Assembly (NCBI GenBank): GCA_032164245.1
Contig: JAVMKO010000001.1
Location: forward strand, 81,837,892 to 81,901,891
Direction of reading: 5' to 3'
DNA from: Sternotherus odoratus
Taxonomy: Eukaryota > Chordata > Testudines > Kinosternidae
DNA: 64,000 nt
The translations under genes were made by a program, and so were the position numbers. Below the pieces are notes generated by a model. That model searched no databases and had not been told where the DNA came from. It saw only the letters and a program-made list of their open reading frames with translations. This document shows positions 1 to 9,566 of this stretch, one piece after another. Positions within the stretch are counted from its first letter, which is position 1, and each line of letters opens with the position of its first letter.

Positions 1-145
1 TGGAGAAATGACTATGTTAGCGTGTCTGATCCTCACCTCCACGGCTTTCTTGAAGCTTTTGAAATTCTATTGTAAATTCTTATTTGACATGTTTTTGTTT
101 GTGCTAGTCAAAATGCCTAAAGAGAACCTTCCTTTCTTGCCACAC

Positions 146-838
146 CACAGAGCGCATTGGCCCTTGGGCGGTGTTGCGGGTTAGCGACTCACCTCTGCGC
201 GCCTCCTGCTGGTCGTCTGGGAATTAGCTCGTCATCAGCACAGAGCGCCCTCTGCAGGATGGTGCCTCGCTGGTCCCATGTCTCTTCCTGGGGCCAGGGG
301 TGCTGCCCCCTAGTAGTACCATCACACTCTGCCTCAGGGTCTCCCCACTCTGGGAAACCCCCAACCCTCTGAGCCCCACCTTGCCTCAGTCTAGGCTACT
401 GTCAGTCATCATCAAGCCCCCACTCTCTGGGGCAGACTGCAGTGCAACAGCCAGTCATCATAGGCAAGGAAGGTTTGGCCTGCTGCCTCTGCCTACCCAT
501 GGGCTGCCTTCTGCAACCCCCCGTACCTCTTCTTGGCCATAGACTAGGCTCTGCAACCTGGGGAGTTGCCAGCCTGGAGCTCCCCAGCTCCTCTGGCCTC
601 TCACTCCAGGTACCTTCTTAAGTTTCCCCAGCAGCCACTACAGCTAGAGGAGGAGACTCTTTCTGAGCAGCAGACTCCGGGCCTGATGGACCCTAATTGA
701 CCCAGCCACAGCTGTGGCTGCTCCGCCCCAGTTGCTTTCACTTGCAGCCCTCTGCTGGGCTGCCTTTCCCCAGCCATAGCCTCCGCAGGGCTGCTTTTAA
801 CCCGCTCAGGGCAGGAGCGGGGTGCTCACCCCGCTACA
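146..838. repeat. GC-rich interspersed repeat, possibly LTR-like
   Basis: This is a GC-richer block with the look of an old dispersed element. It begins near a stretch on gcgcctcctgctggtcgtct and ends near a CCCGCTACA motif. I recognise its general type from turtle genomic sequence, but I cannot name the family. No open reading frame in it looks like a protein. A solo LTR is one possibility; the ends and target-site duplication were not resolved. Confidence 0.35.
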
Positions 839-2789
839 GAAGGCATTCCTCTTCAGTCGGGGAGGAGCAGAGATGGTGGATGTTTACCAAACCAGGGAAT
901 TAGAGTTTCTAGCTTGTGAAGTGTTCATTTGGGTAAGAGATAAAGACAGCAGTATGGGCACCACTATGGGCATACCTCTTTTCTGGCGCATGTGTAAAGC
1001 GGTTGTACCGGGGAAGTGACAGGATGCAGTGCACTTGAACAGCAGGGTTATGAGCAGTTGCTTTGTTTTCAGAGGTTGGTTTTGTTAACGAACATCTCTA
1101 GAAATTTGTAAGGTGAAAATCTAAATGGATCAAAGGCATGACACTGCTGCGGTGATTGGGGCTGCTACCCCTTTGTGTTAATGACTCCACCACATGAAAG
1201 TTTGTCTCTGAGTTGACTGTAAACATGACCATATCTGTGATGTTCAATACCTGTGATTTATCTATTGCAGGGTACTACAAAGTATCATGGGCTTATGAGT
1301 TACAGTAAGATAAATGCATAGGTCAAGCTGACTATTAGGCTTGGGAGGCTGACTATACATTGTGGGGCAGAGTTAGTTCTCTAGGTTTTCTGGGTAGTAT
1401 TCTGGACAGATGTATGGTGAATTGTGATGCATACAGGACTGTACACAGGAAACCGCGTACTCTTAATATTTGTAGATGGTTGATTTGGATTTGTTTCTAT
1501 TCCTGTCAGTGGTGTCTGGCCCCTTTTCCCTTTGTAGAATTTGCAGTGGCAGTGTTTCTTTGGAAGTGTCATTATCTCTAGCATGTTGAATGTAACAGTT
1601 TCTCTCAGACATGGCTGTGGCTGAGTTAGTTATCCCTTTTTTTGTGACTTCCAGACTGCAATATGGTACATGGGAGTACGGTTCAGAAGAACTTTTAAAC
1701 TGTAGCTTGTGCTGAATATGCCTTTTTGCTTATTTAGCAGATATAGCCATAGGTAGCATATTATATCAGTACGCCACAGACTTCATTGGCTTCCTATTGA
1801 CTTCTAGGTTCAATTCAGAATGTTGACACTGACCCTTAAATCTCTGTGTTGAGGCCTGGTTAACCAAGAAATCCCCTTACTCTCTCTGTTCCTTCACGAT
1901 ATTTTAAATCAGCTGAAGTGCCTGTGTTAACATTTTTTAAATGTTGAGGGCTGGCAGGAAGGTGCTTCCAGTAGAGGACTTTTGATTTTGGAGTATACTT
2001 TTGTATTGGTTTTGCAGAGCCCATTTTAAGCCAATCTGTTCTCTTTCAAGCTTCTGCCTGAGGCGGAGAACTTGGGGAATATTTGTTATACTGAAATGTT
2101 AAATTCTGAGGCCCAGTTTCTAATTTTAGTTAAGATTGTCTGGTTACAGATAACTGCCAAAATTGTGCTCCATAATCCGAGCTTTCTTTTAAAGCAAGTC
2201 TGTTTCTAGCCTTTACAGTTGCAGAGAGAACTTTGTAAATCCACACAAAGTATAAACCAGTGTAATGTCATATGCTTGAGTCTGCAGACATCCTGAAACC
2301 AAAGCTTTGAGAGGCGTGAAGTTGCCCTATTCACCTCAGTCAGGGCCCTGGAACTCAAGAGTCCTGCAGCCATGGAGTTTGGCTCTTTTCCAAAATGTCA
2401 TAGAATTTACCATTTTCCTGCGACTGCCCACCTGACATTTTGTTTTCTGCCAGGATGTGCCTGCCAACAACTACCTCTTGCTCTCCAACTTTATTTCTGA
2501 GAGGGAGGTAATTGGATTACAGTGTATGCTTCAGGCACTGTTCCACTCAAGCAAGCAGTAGATGGTGGGGAAGCCAGAGCGCCCAGAAGTAGTGTAGGCT
2601 GGTGAGCTAGGCAGCTTGAAGAACAGTGCAGGAAGCCAGGGAGACCGTTTACGGATGTCCTCCCCTCCCCCCATGCCTGCTTTCATTGGTAAACTTGAAA
2701 AAGGTTCTGGATTTGGTCTCCTGGACAACATTGTGCAAACCATGCCACATATAGGAAATAACAGTGACAACAACAAACAACCCTCTCAA
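839..2789. other. Unannotated AT-rich upstream sequence
   Basis: About 2 kb of ordinary vertebrate noncoding DNA. I see no exon-like reading frame with splice signals and no repeat that I can name. It may be intergenic, or it may be an intron of a longer RBFOX2 transcript that starts upstream of the window, since RBFOX genes use several alternative first exons. Confidence 0.4.
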
Positions 2790-3461
2790 TAATTATAGAT
2801 GAAACTTACTTCAATAAGTATTTCCCATGATAAACGTGATACGGTAGTGACTATGGGTGATTTTCCTGCAAAGGCTGGAAGTAACAATGATGAGTTGATT
2901 AAAGTAATGGGCAAGTGCAGCAGGGGTTTGGACATAAACCAAAATGGTGAACGATTAATAGACAACTACAGTGTGAATAACTAGTGGTAGATGGAACAAA
3001 TATTTCCTCCTAAAGAAATCCGTGGAGTGACATGGAACTCCCCAGATGGTACTACAAAAAGAACCAGATAGATCTGCATTTTAGGAAAGTTTTGCAGATC
3101 TTTGGTCAATGTATTTGCTTTATATTGATAAACTGAAGATCAATTTAGAGGATTAAGAAGGTTAAAAGAAGATCACGCATCAACAGTGCACAGTTAAAAG
3201 ATTCAAACACAAGCTTTTCAGCTTGAGCTGAAGAACAGGTTCAATGTTCTAATGGAATCAACTGATGAAAACGAAGTCATTGATACTTTGTGGGAAAACG
3301 TCAGTTTGTACTATCTAGAAAGTGCAAAGATCGCTCTAGTGACGATGCAATATAAAGGGGAAGAATGCCCAAGTAGCACTGCTAATCCAGCAGTGGAAAA
3401 GAAAAGTAATACAAAGCAAAAACGCATGCATGCTAAGATATGTGAAGAGACAAGCTAATAG
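2790..3461 (+). mobile_element. Decayed non-LTR retrotransposon, endonuclease part
   Basis: Translation near 2799-2984 gives MGDFPAKAGSNN followed by NGERLIDNYSVNN. This matches the GDFNAKVG...NGERL block of AP-type endonuclease domains in LINE ORF2 proteins. Further on, WNSPDG...KNQID resembles the W(T/N)SPDG..NQIDH block of the same domain. Stops and frame changes show a dead copy. The element resumes after the insertion at 3462-4559. The clade is uncertain; it is not CR1. Confidence 0.7.
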
Positions 3462-4559
3462 TGCTCCTGGGGGAATTCTGTGCCTATGCATAATTAATGA
3501 GCTATGTATATTTTTATTTTTTTATGCAGAAAAAAACTTTTGTTAAAATGTTGCTATAGTTCCATCTTTAACCCACCGAGGGCACTCTGGTGCAAGAACA
3601 GTAGCAGCTCCCGGCAGAAAATAACTTCTGCAGTTCCACCTTTTTCCCACCAGAAGGCGCTGTGGTGATAGAACAAAGCAGCAGCTCCCGACCAGCTAGG
3701 GAAGAGAGAGCGAGTCTGCCTTCTTCACAGTGCTTGGCAGGTCAGATAGGGAGACAGGGACTATGAGGAGGCAGACAGCGTAAGGTGCTGGGAATGGTGG
3801 TCAGACGGGAGGCTCATAAGATCTGTTGGGAGAGGACAGACTGGGGAAGCAGCTGAATGGGAGTGAAGGCACAGGGCCACAGAGGGAAGGGAGGTGCAGG
3901 ACCACATGGTGATGGGGTGCAGAGCTACATAGGGACAGGGTGACTAAATGGGGCCCCAGAGACACATGTGGACAAGGGGAGTGGGTGTCTGAGTGGAGGT
4001 GGACATGTGAACAGGAGGTGCAAGGACACATGGGGGTGTAGGGAATACATGGGGACAAGGGCAGATGTGCCTGACTGAATGGGAGAGGCTAGGGATCAGC
4101 CAGGGCCTGCATGGGGGAAGCTCCCCCCCCCCATCCTGTTCCATATTTTTCCCACCCATACTCAACAGCCCTCCAAGTTCACACTTAGGCTCTTTTCCCA
4201 GCAATCTACTTCCCTAAGTTCCTCTGTTACCCCTGACTCCCCCAAGCCTTTGCACTGCTTCTGGTGTGGGAAATACAGTTCTGTATTGTAGCTTAAATGA
4301 ATTATTACTCAGAGTTCTGTATTAATATACCTAATAAGGAATCTATTTGTCAATAATAATTTCCTAAATCTTTTTTTGTTGTCTGTATTGTTGCAGACAT
4401 ATTTGCTGACAGGTATTTTGAAATAAATGACCAAAAATAATTGAAACTGGTGTGCTTATATTGTGTTATTTTGACAAATAAAATGTGCATAATTTTGCAG
4501 AATTTTAAAATATTGTGCATAGAACTTTTATTTTTTGTTGTAGAATTCCCCCAGGAGTA
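3462..4559. mobile_element. Non-autonomous inverted-repeat DNA element inside a LINE
   Basis: The left end reads TGCTCCTGGGGGAATTCT and the right end AGAATTCCCCCAGGAGTA. These are inverted repeats of about 18 bp with one mismatch. The flanks share only a short AATAG-like duplication. The element of about 1.1 kb has no transposase-like reading frame. It splits the LINE, whose endonuclease part ends just before it and whose reverse-transcriptase part begins just after it, so it inserted later. The superfamily is unclear; hAT is likely. Confidence 0.7.
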
Positions 4560-6470
4560 AAATAGCAAGAAGAATACAGAATTCTAGATGAGAGACAGAA
4601 AGGAGAGCCAGGAGGGATACAGGGCATGTACTGATAGAAAATATTGAGAGGCTGAAGATACTAGCCAAAGAGGTGGCCATATTACTTTGTATAAGACAAT
4701 GAAACAGCTAACAGGAAAATTTAGCAATACCGGAGGCCCTATGAAAGATGCAAATAGGTAGACTCTTAGTACAGAAGATCAATAAAGGAAAAGATGGTCA
4801 CAATATTTTCAGGTTGTTTTAAATAGACCAACACCCTGCAAGCTACTAGAAATATGTACCGCTAGAGCTTGATATTGATTTAGGCGATATTAAAATGGAA
4901 GACATTAGGAAAGTCATCAGTAATCTCAAAAATGGGAAAGCAGCTGGAGAAGACAGACAACGATACTGGAAGAAAATGTTCAAAGCAAGTGATGAAACAA
5001 CCCCCCCAGTCTTTTGTGTTTTTTGGCTAGACTATGGAATGAATAAAAGAACCCAACCCATGGGAAGACAGGCCTCAGAGTAAAATTGCCATAGAAGGGT
5101 GACCTACCTAATGGCAATATCTGAAGAGGATCACATTACTTTCAATGCCTGGGAAAAATCACATGCAACATCATCCTTCAATATATAAAAAAACAAATAG
5201 ATCTCCAGCTTACAGAGGAACAATCAGATTGTAGACCATTAGATCATGTACAGACCTTATTGTTTTCGGGCATATTATAAAACCAAGTGTGGAGCAGCAA
5301 GCATCTCTTAAGATCAGTTTTATAGATTTCCAGAAGGCTTTTGCAGTGTACACAGAAATGGTGTCTGGAGAATTATGGCATATTATAGAACACTAGCAAA
5401 AATAATTAGAATAATCCATTATCTATATGACGATGCCGCATGTACAGTCAGAGATGGTAACATTAGCCAATGGTTTCCAGTAACACCTGGAATAAAGCAA
5501 GGGTATATTTTGTTAATGCTGCTGTTTGCACTGATCATTGACTATGTCATGAGGAAAGTAACAACAGAAGGCAAATGAAGAATTTTATAGACAAGTGATA
5601 AAGCACAACTGGATTACCTCATTTTGCTGATACTGTCCTGCTTAGTTCAACACATTGCTTAATGGAAGGCAAGACCCAGCTTTTGGCAGGCATTGCAAAA
5701 CTGGTTGGTTTGTTTATCAAGGGGAAGACTGTCTGTGTGTACACACAACCTATATAATCGCTATTAGTGTTCCTTCCCAAAAGCAATCATAAGGATAGAC
5801 GGAGAGACACTAGAAGAGGTAAAATGACTGACCTATCTAGCGAGTGAGATGTACAATGATGGTGACCCAACGTTATAGATCAACAAATCGTAAAAGCAGC
5901 AAACAACTTTCGTAAACTTGAAAAGATTTGGAAAAGTAGCATAATGGGCCCTGATACGAATTTTTAAAACTGGCATCGTGTCTGTCCTCCATATGGAGCA
6001 GAGTCATGGAAATCTACAACAGAGAAAAGATAAGATGATTGACTCACTTTAAGTAAATGCCTGCAGAAGATCTTCAGACTACAATGGAAAGAGTTTCTTG
6101 CAACGTCGGAAATTCTAAGTAGAGCAAACCAACCTAAAGCATCAAACGTGGTAATAAGATGATATACATATTTAGGACATGCTTTATGGATGCCACTGAG
6201 ATGACTTCCACATCAAGTAATGATCTGGATGCTGCCTGGAAGGAGGGGAAAAAAGGGATCTAAAGAAACAGAACAATAGAGAGAGAAGCCAAATGCATCA
6301 GCATGATGCTCAGAAGTCTAAACAGACCTGCAGAAGACCAAAATAAATGGCGGAAACTGGTGGATGTCGTATGCGCCCGAGAGTGTGGGAGGATAAAGAG
6401 AGAGACACATTTTCCAACTGTAAGGTGTAATCGTATGTGTTAGCACAAAGGTGAATGGATGGGGGTGAAA
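4560..6470 (+). mobile_element. Decayed non-LTR retrotransposon, reverse transcriptase part
   Basis: Translated fragments follow the usual order of a LINE ORF2. They are a linker near 4700-4830 resembling KDANR...NRPTP, then ISNLKNGKAAGED at 4913-4951 (the KNGKAxGxD block), a DFQKAF-like piece near 5330, and TPGIKQGYILLMLLFALIIDYVMRK at 5480-5560 with the GxxQG...LF block. An FADTVLLSS-like piece near 5620 occupies the catalytic YxDD region. The C-terminal part near 5990-6400 has a LYGAESWKS-like block and a closing region with NKWRKLVDVV. Many stops and indels are present. Confidence 0.75.
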
Positions 6471-6589
6471 GAATGAACAAATACTGTTGTAGGATTTAGA
6501 GGTTGTTTCAGTGGAATTTGCTCCCATTGCACCACAGGGTGCATGAGGCCTTCCTTGGGTATAAGGTATTTTGTTTGAAGGAGTGGCTT

Positions 6590-6950
6590 GCACAAGCACC
6601 GACTTTCCAAAATGGTGGGGGGATACTCAACCCCTGGCTCTGCCCCATGCCCCACCCCCATGCCACCCCTTCCCCCAACACCTATCCCCACCCTGCATCT
6701 TCCTGATCACCCCCTCCCCCAAGCGCATCATGTCCTTGCTCCTCCCTCCCAGCCTCTCTGCATGCTTTGAAACAGCTGTTTGGTGGGAGGAATGGGGGAG
6801 ATGCTGATTTGTGGGGCATACCAGCAGGCAGGAGGCTCGGGGGTGGTGGTGTCAGAGGGAGCTGATGGAGAGGCTGCCAGTGGATGCTCAGCACCCACCA
6901 TTTTTTCCACATGGGTGCCCCAGCCCCAGAGCACCCACGGAATTGGTGCC
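6590..6950 (-). repeat. Interspersed GC-rich repeat with low-complexity core
   Basis: The block runs from a CACCGACTTTCC motif to AGCACCCACGGAATTGG. Both borders carry related 'cacc/ggtgc' words, as expected for a decayed inverted-repeat element. The interior is CCCCA-rich. I recognise the wording as a common sauropsid repeat but cannot name the superfamily. The translated frames in it are low-complexity and are not treated as genes. Confidence 0.45.
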
Positions 6951-6984
6951 CTTTTTATCTTTGAGGAGAGGTGAAAGTGGTATG

Positions 6985-7205
6985 ATAATAAGGAAGGCTA
7001 GTTCAGTGGTGGACACTAATTTGGGACTTTGGAGACCTAAGTTCAATTCTTGACCTCGGGCAAGTCAATTGCTCTCTGCCTCTGTTTCCTTTCTGTCAAA
7101 TGAGGATTATGGTATCTCACATGGGGTGTTGGAAGGATAAATATGTTAAAAATTGGGGGGCACTCAGCTACTATGGCTAAAGGGGCCAAATAAACACCTA
7201 AGATA
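6985..7205 (+). mobile_element. MIR-like (CORE) SINE
   Basis: The stretch contains the ordered MIR landmarks: a gacctaagttcaattcttga block resembling a box-B sequence, then cgggcaagtcaattgctctc, then cctctgtttcc, then atgaggattatggtat, and an 'ggtgttggaaggataa' tail region. MIR/CORE-SINEs are tRNA-derived and widespread in amniotes. It ends near ACACCTAAGATAGA. Confidence 0.75.
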
Positions 7206-7469
7206 GACGGAGGAGCCTGGGGAAAAAATCAGTGATCTCCATAGTATGAAAGAAATACTTTTAATGCAGGCTTTTCCTTTAGCATCACATCCGGTTTCAT
7301 GTGTAGTCTCTAATGCATTCACTTTAACTTCTGTGATGGGAGGTCTTTGTAAAAGTATCAGTCTATCAAGCCATTGCTTTTCAGGTGTGATCTCCCATTG
7401 CCAGGCTGTGTTTGGTCCCGGACTCAGGTTGGCTTGGTGAAATCGAAGTGGTAGTTCCCTGGCCTAACA

Positions 7470-7585
7470 TGGAGCTGTTTGAAACCATGTATAAATGATT
7501 TAGTTGGGGATTGGTCCTGCTTTGAGCAGGAGGTTGGACTAGAAGACCTCCTGAGGTCCCTTCCAATCTAATATTCTGATTTTAT
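7470..7585 (+). mobile_element. CR1 LINE 3' end fragment
   Basis: GGTCCTGCTTTGAGCAGGAG, GGTTGGACTAGAAGACCTCC, and TGAGGTCCCTTCCAATCTAA followed by TATTCTGAT form the typical 3' tail of sauropsid CR1. The same wording closes the longer CR1 at 23040-23128. This copy is heavily 5'-truncated. Confidence 0.88.
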
Positions 7586-7591
7586 GATATA

Positions 7592-8580
7592 CAGTAAAAC
7601 CTCGATTTAACGGACTAATTGGGGCGACTGGGTGTCCGTTAAACCCAAAAGTCCGTTATTTAATAATTAGGAAAAAAAACACAGCCTGCCCAATTAGTCC
7701 TTATTTCGAGGTTTTACTGTACAGTACTCCCCTCCGCCGAAAAGCCGCCGTTTTTTTTTTTTTTTAATAAAATGAAAAAAAAACTGCCCTGAACCCCCAT
7801 ACACCCCGGCCCCAGTCCCCGCTGGCGGCTGGGGCTCGGGGCTCCAGGCGCCACGCTCCCGGCTCCAGCCGCCGCCCGGGGAGCGCGGCTGGATCCGTGC
7901 TCCCCCAGGCTCGGGGCTCACTCCCCGGGGCTCGGGGCTCCCGGGGAGCGCGGCTTGGGGCTCCAGGCGCCGCGCTCCCCCGGGCTCGGGGTTCGCTCCC
8001 CGGGGCTCGGGGCTCCAGGCGCCGCGCTCCCCGGGGCTCGCGGCTCCAGCCGCCGCCCTGGGAGTGCGGCTCCAGCTGCCGCCGGGGGAGCGCGGCTTGA
8101 TCCGCCCTCCCCGGGGCTAGGGGATCGCTCCCCGAGGCTTGGGGCTCCAGGGGCGGCGCTCCCCGGGGCTCGCGGCTCCAGCTGCCGCCCAGGGAGCGCG
8201 GCTCCAGCTGCCGCCCGGGGAGCGTGGCTCCAGCTGCCGCCGCGGGGCTAGGGGCTCACTCCCCGAGGCTTGGGGCTCCAGGGGTGGCTCTCCCCGGGGC
8301 TCGCGGCTCCAGCCGCCGCCCGGGGAGCGCGGCTCCAGCTGCCGCCCGGGGAGCGCGGCTTGATCCGCTCTTCCCGGGGCTAGGGGCTCCAGCTGTGTGC
8401 CAGGACCCGGGCAGCAGGCGGGACCCGGGCGGGCGCCGGCAGACAGCCCGCCCGCTGCCGGGACCCGGGCGGCAGCTGGGAGCCGGCAGCCGGACCTCGA
8501 TAAACAGATTTTGGATGCATCGGACTTTCTTTAAAATTTTGTCCGTTGCATCCGAAGTCCGTTAAATCGAGGGTTTACTG
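7592..8580. mobile_element. pogo/Tigger-like non-autonomous DNA transposon
   Basis: The left terminal repeat CAGTAAAACCTCGATTTAAC starts at 7592. It matches the reverse complement of the right end, where GTTAAATCGAGGGTTTACTG stops at 8580, with only a couple of differences. TA dinucleotides flank both ends (7590-7591 and 8581-8582), as expected for Tc1/mariner-pogo elements. An internal CGAGGTTTTACTGTA at 7707-7721 is a second inward terminal repeat, so the left 130 bp (7592-7719) also looks like a complete small element. The centre is the GC-rich minisatellite described separately. Confidence 0.8.
7780..8490. repeat. GC-rich, CpG-rich minisatellite inside the pogo-like element
   Basis: Imperfect units repeat, with words such as GGGGCTCGGGGCTCCAGGCG, GGAGCGCGGCTCCAGCTGCC and GGCTCCAGCCGCCGCCCGGG, roughly every 30-60 bp. 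CpG density is far above the surroundings. Proline/alanine/glycine-rich reading frames across it (for example 7955-8251 and 8224-8565) reflect the repeat and are not genes. It ends about 1 kb upstream of RBFOX2 coding exon 1. Confidence 0.85.
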
Positions 8581-9099
8581 TACAATATTTTAGTTTCACT
8601 TTCATGTGTCACATTTTGTCTCATTGAGAGAGATTTGTTTTGTTCTGTATGATACGTTTTGTTTCCATACTGCTAGATTTTCTCTCTTCTTCCAAATTTC
8701 TTAAGGATCAGATAGTTTTCAATGCCACCTCTGCCCTGTTTGTTTATAAGGATTCTGCAGGCCCTTCAGGGGACACACCCCAGAAAGTGTGTGTATTGGC
8801 AGTTGTGCCTTGGTAATTGTGGGGGAATCCTTGTCACTTAAATACCACCATCCAGGCACACTAGAAATATGAGAACACTGTAGGCCTGTGCTTGACTGTA
8901 AATAAATATTTCCTATTGTCAGCTGCAACCTTATTTGTAACCTTCAGGGCTGTGAGAGAAATTGTACTTGTGGGGAAAAGCCGCCCTGTGCAGTTCCCAG
9001 GTTCGTTCTGTTTCAGTGACTGGCCCCCACACACCTTCCTGCTGCATCGCGGCTGGCCTAGGTGGGGACACGCCCCGTGGCTGAGCGCACACAGGCCCG

Positions 9100-9539
9100 T
9101 ATACACAGGCACATCCCTCTCCCCCAGCCCCACACACGCACGTTGGCTTCCCGAGCCGCAGCCTCCGAAAGGCCTCTGTGTGTGTGTGTGTGTGTGTGAA
9201 TTGGATCTGTCAGCAGGCCGGGCGGGGATGGAGGAGGAGGCGGGACCCTGCTCTGATTAATTACCTTAGGCATTCGGGGGTGGGGCTTCCATCAGCCATC
9301 TGGCTGCGATATGGGAGGGAGCCGGGGGGGGAGGAGAGAGGGAGAGGCAGCCAGAGAGGAAGAGAAAAGAAAGGAAGGAACGCTAGAGAAGAAAGGGAGG
9401 AAAACGGGCGAAAGGGGAAACCCCACCAGCTCACCAGAGCCACGCGAGGGCAGGGTGAGAAGCAAAGAGCCAAGGAGCCCCCACCACCTCCGTCTCGCAG
9501 GGTTTTTTCCTCCCACTTGTCTCTACCCCGGGTTGGTTT
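9100..9539 (+). promoter_or_regulatory. RBFOX2: RBFOX2 promoter / 5' UTR region of first exon
   Basis: This segment lies directly upstream of the start codon. It is GC-rich and, from about 9311 to 9440, strongly purine-rich (GGGAGG, GAGAGA and AAAGGAAGG runs). A TG microsatellite sits at 9177-9198. There is no canonical TATA box at a convincing position, so a dispersed TATA-less start is likely, which is usual for this kind of promoter. The 5' end of the transcript cannot be fixed from sequence. The start codon context is GGTTTATGG: +4 is G, but -3 is T. Confidence 0.6.
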
Positions 9540-9566
9540 ATGGAGAAAAAGAAAATGGTAACTCAG
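9540..9566 (+). CDS. RBFOX2: RBFOX2 coding exon 1 (MEKKKMVTQ), partial gene
   Basis: Nine codons encode MEKKKMVTQ and are followed immediately by a consensus donor, CAG|GTAAGG. This peptide is the known N terminus of the major RBFOX2 isoform, a nuclear RNA-binding splicing regulator that recognises (U)GCAUG. The exon ends in phase 0 and joins exon 2 at GNQEP, giving the expected MVTQGNQEP junction. The start at 9540 was chosen for agreement with that isoform. A second in-frame ATG at 9555 (AGAAAATGG) has a better -3 and +4 context and would remove five residues. RBFOX genes have several alternative first exons; others probably lie outside the window. Confidence 0.95.

Noticed and set aside
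6985..7060. Possible tRNA gene because of a box-B-like sequence
   Set aside because: No cloverleaf can be drawn, and the following MIR core identifies it as a SINE.
7897..8565. Several overlapping Ala/Pro/Gly/Arg-rich frames in the GC-rich block
   Set aside because: All frames stay open because of GC-rich tandem repetition; there is no conserved domain and the block lies inside a transposon.
9178..9561. 127-codon frame overlapping the RBFOX2 start
   Set aside because: It is in a different frame from the MEKKKMVTQ exon and reads through the purine-rich 5' UTR; an upstream ORF cannot be excluded but nothing supports a stable product.
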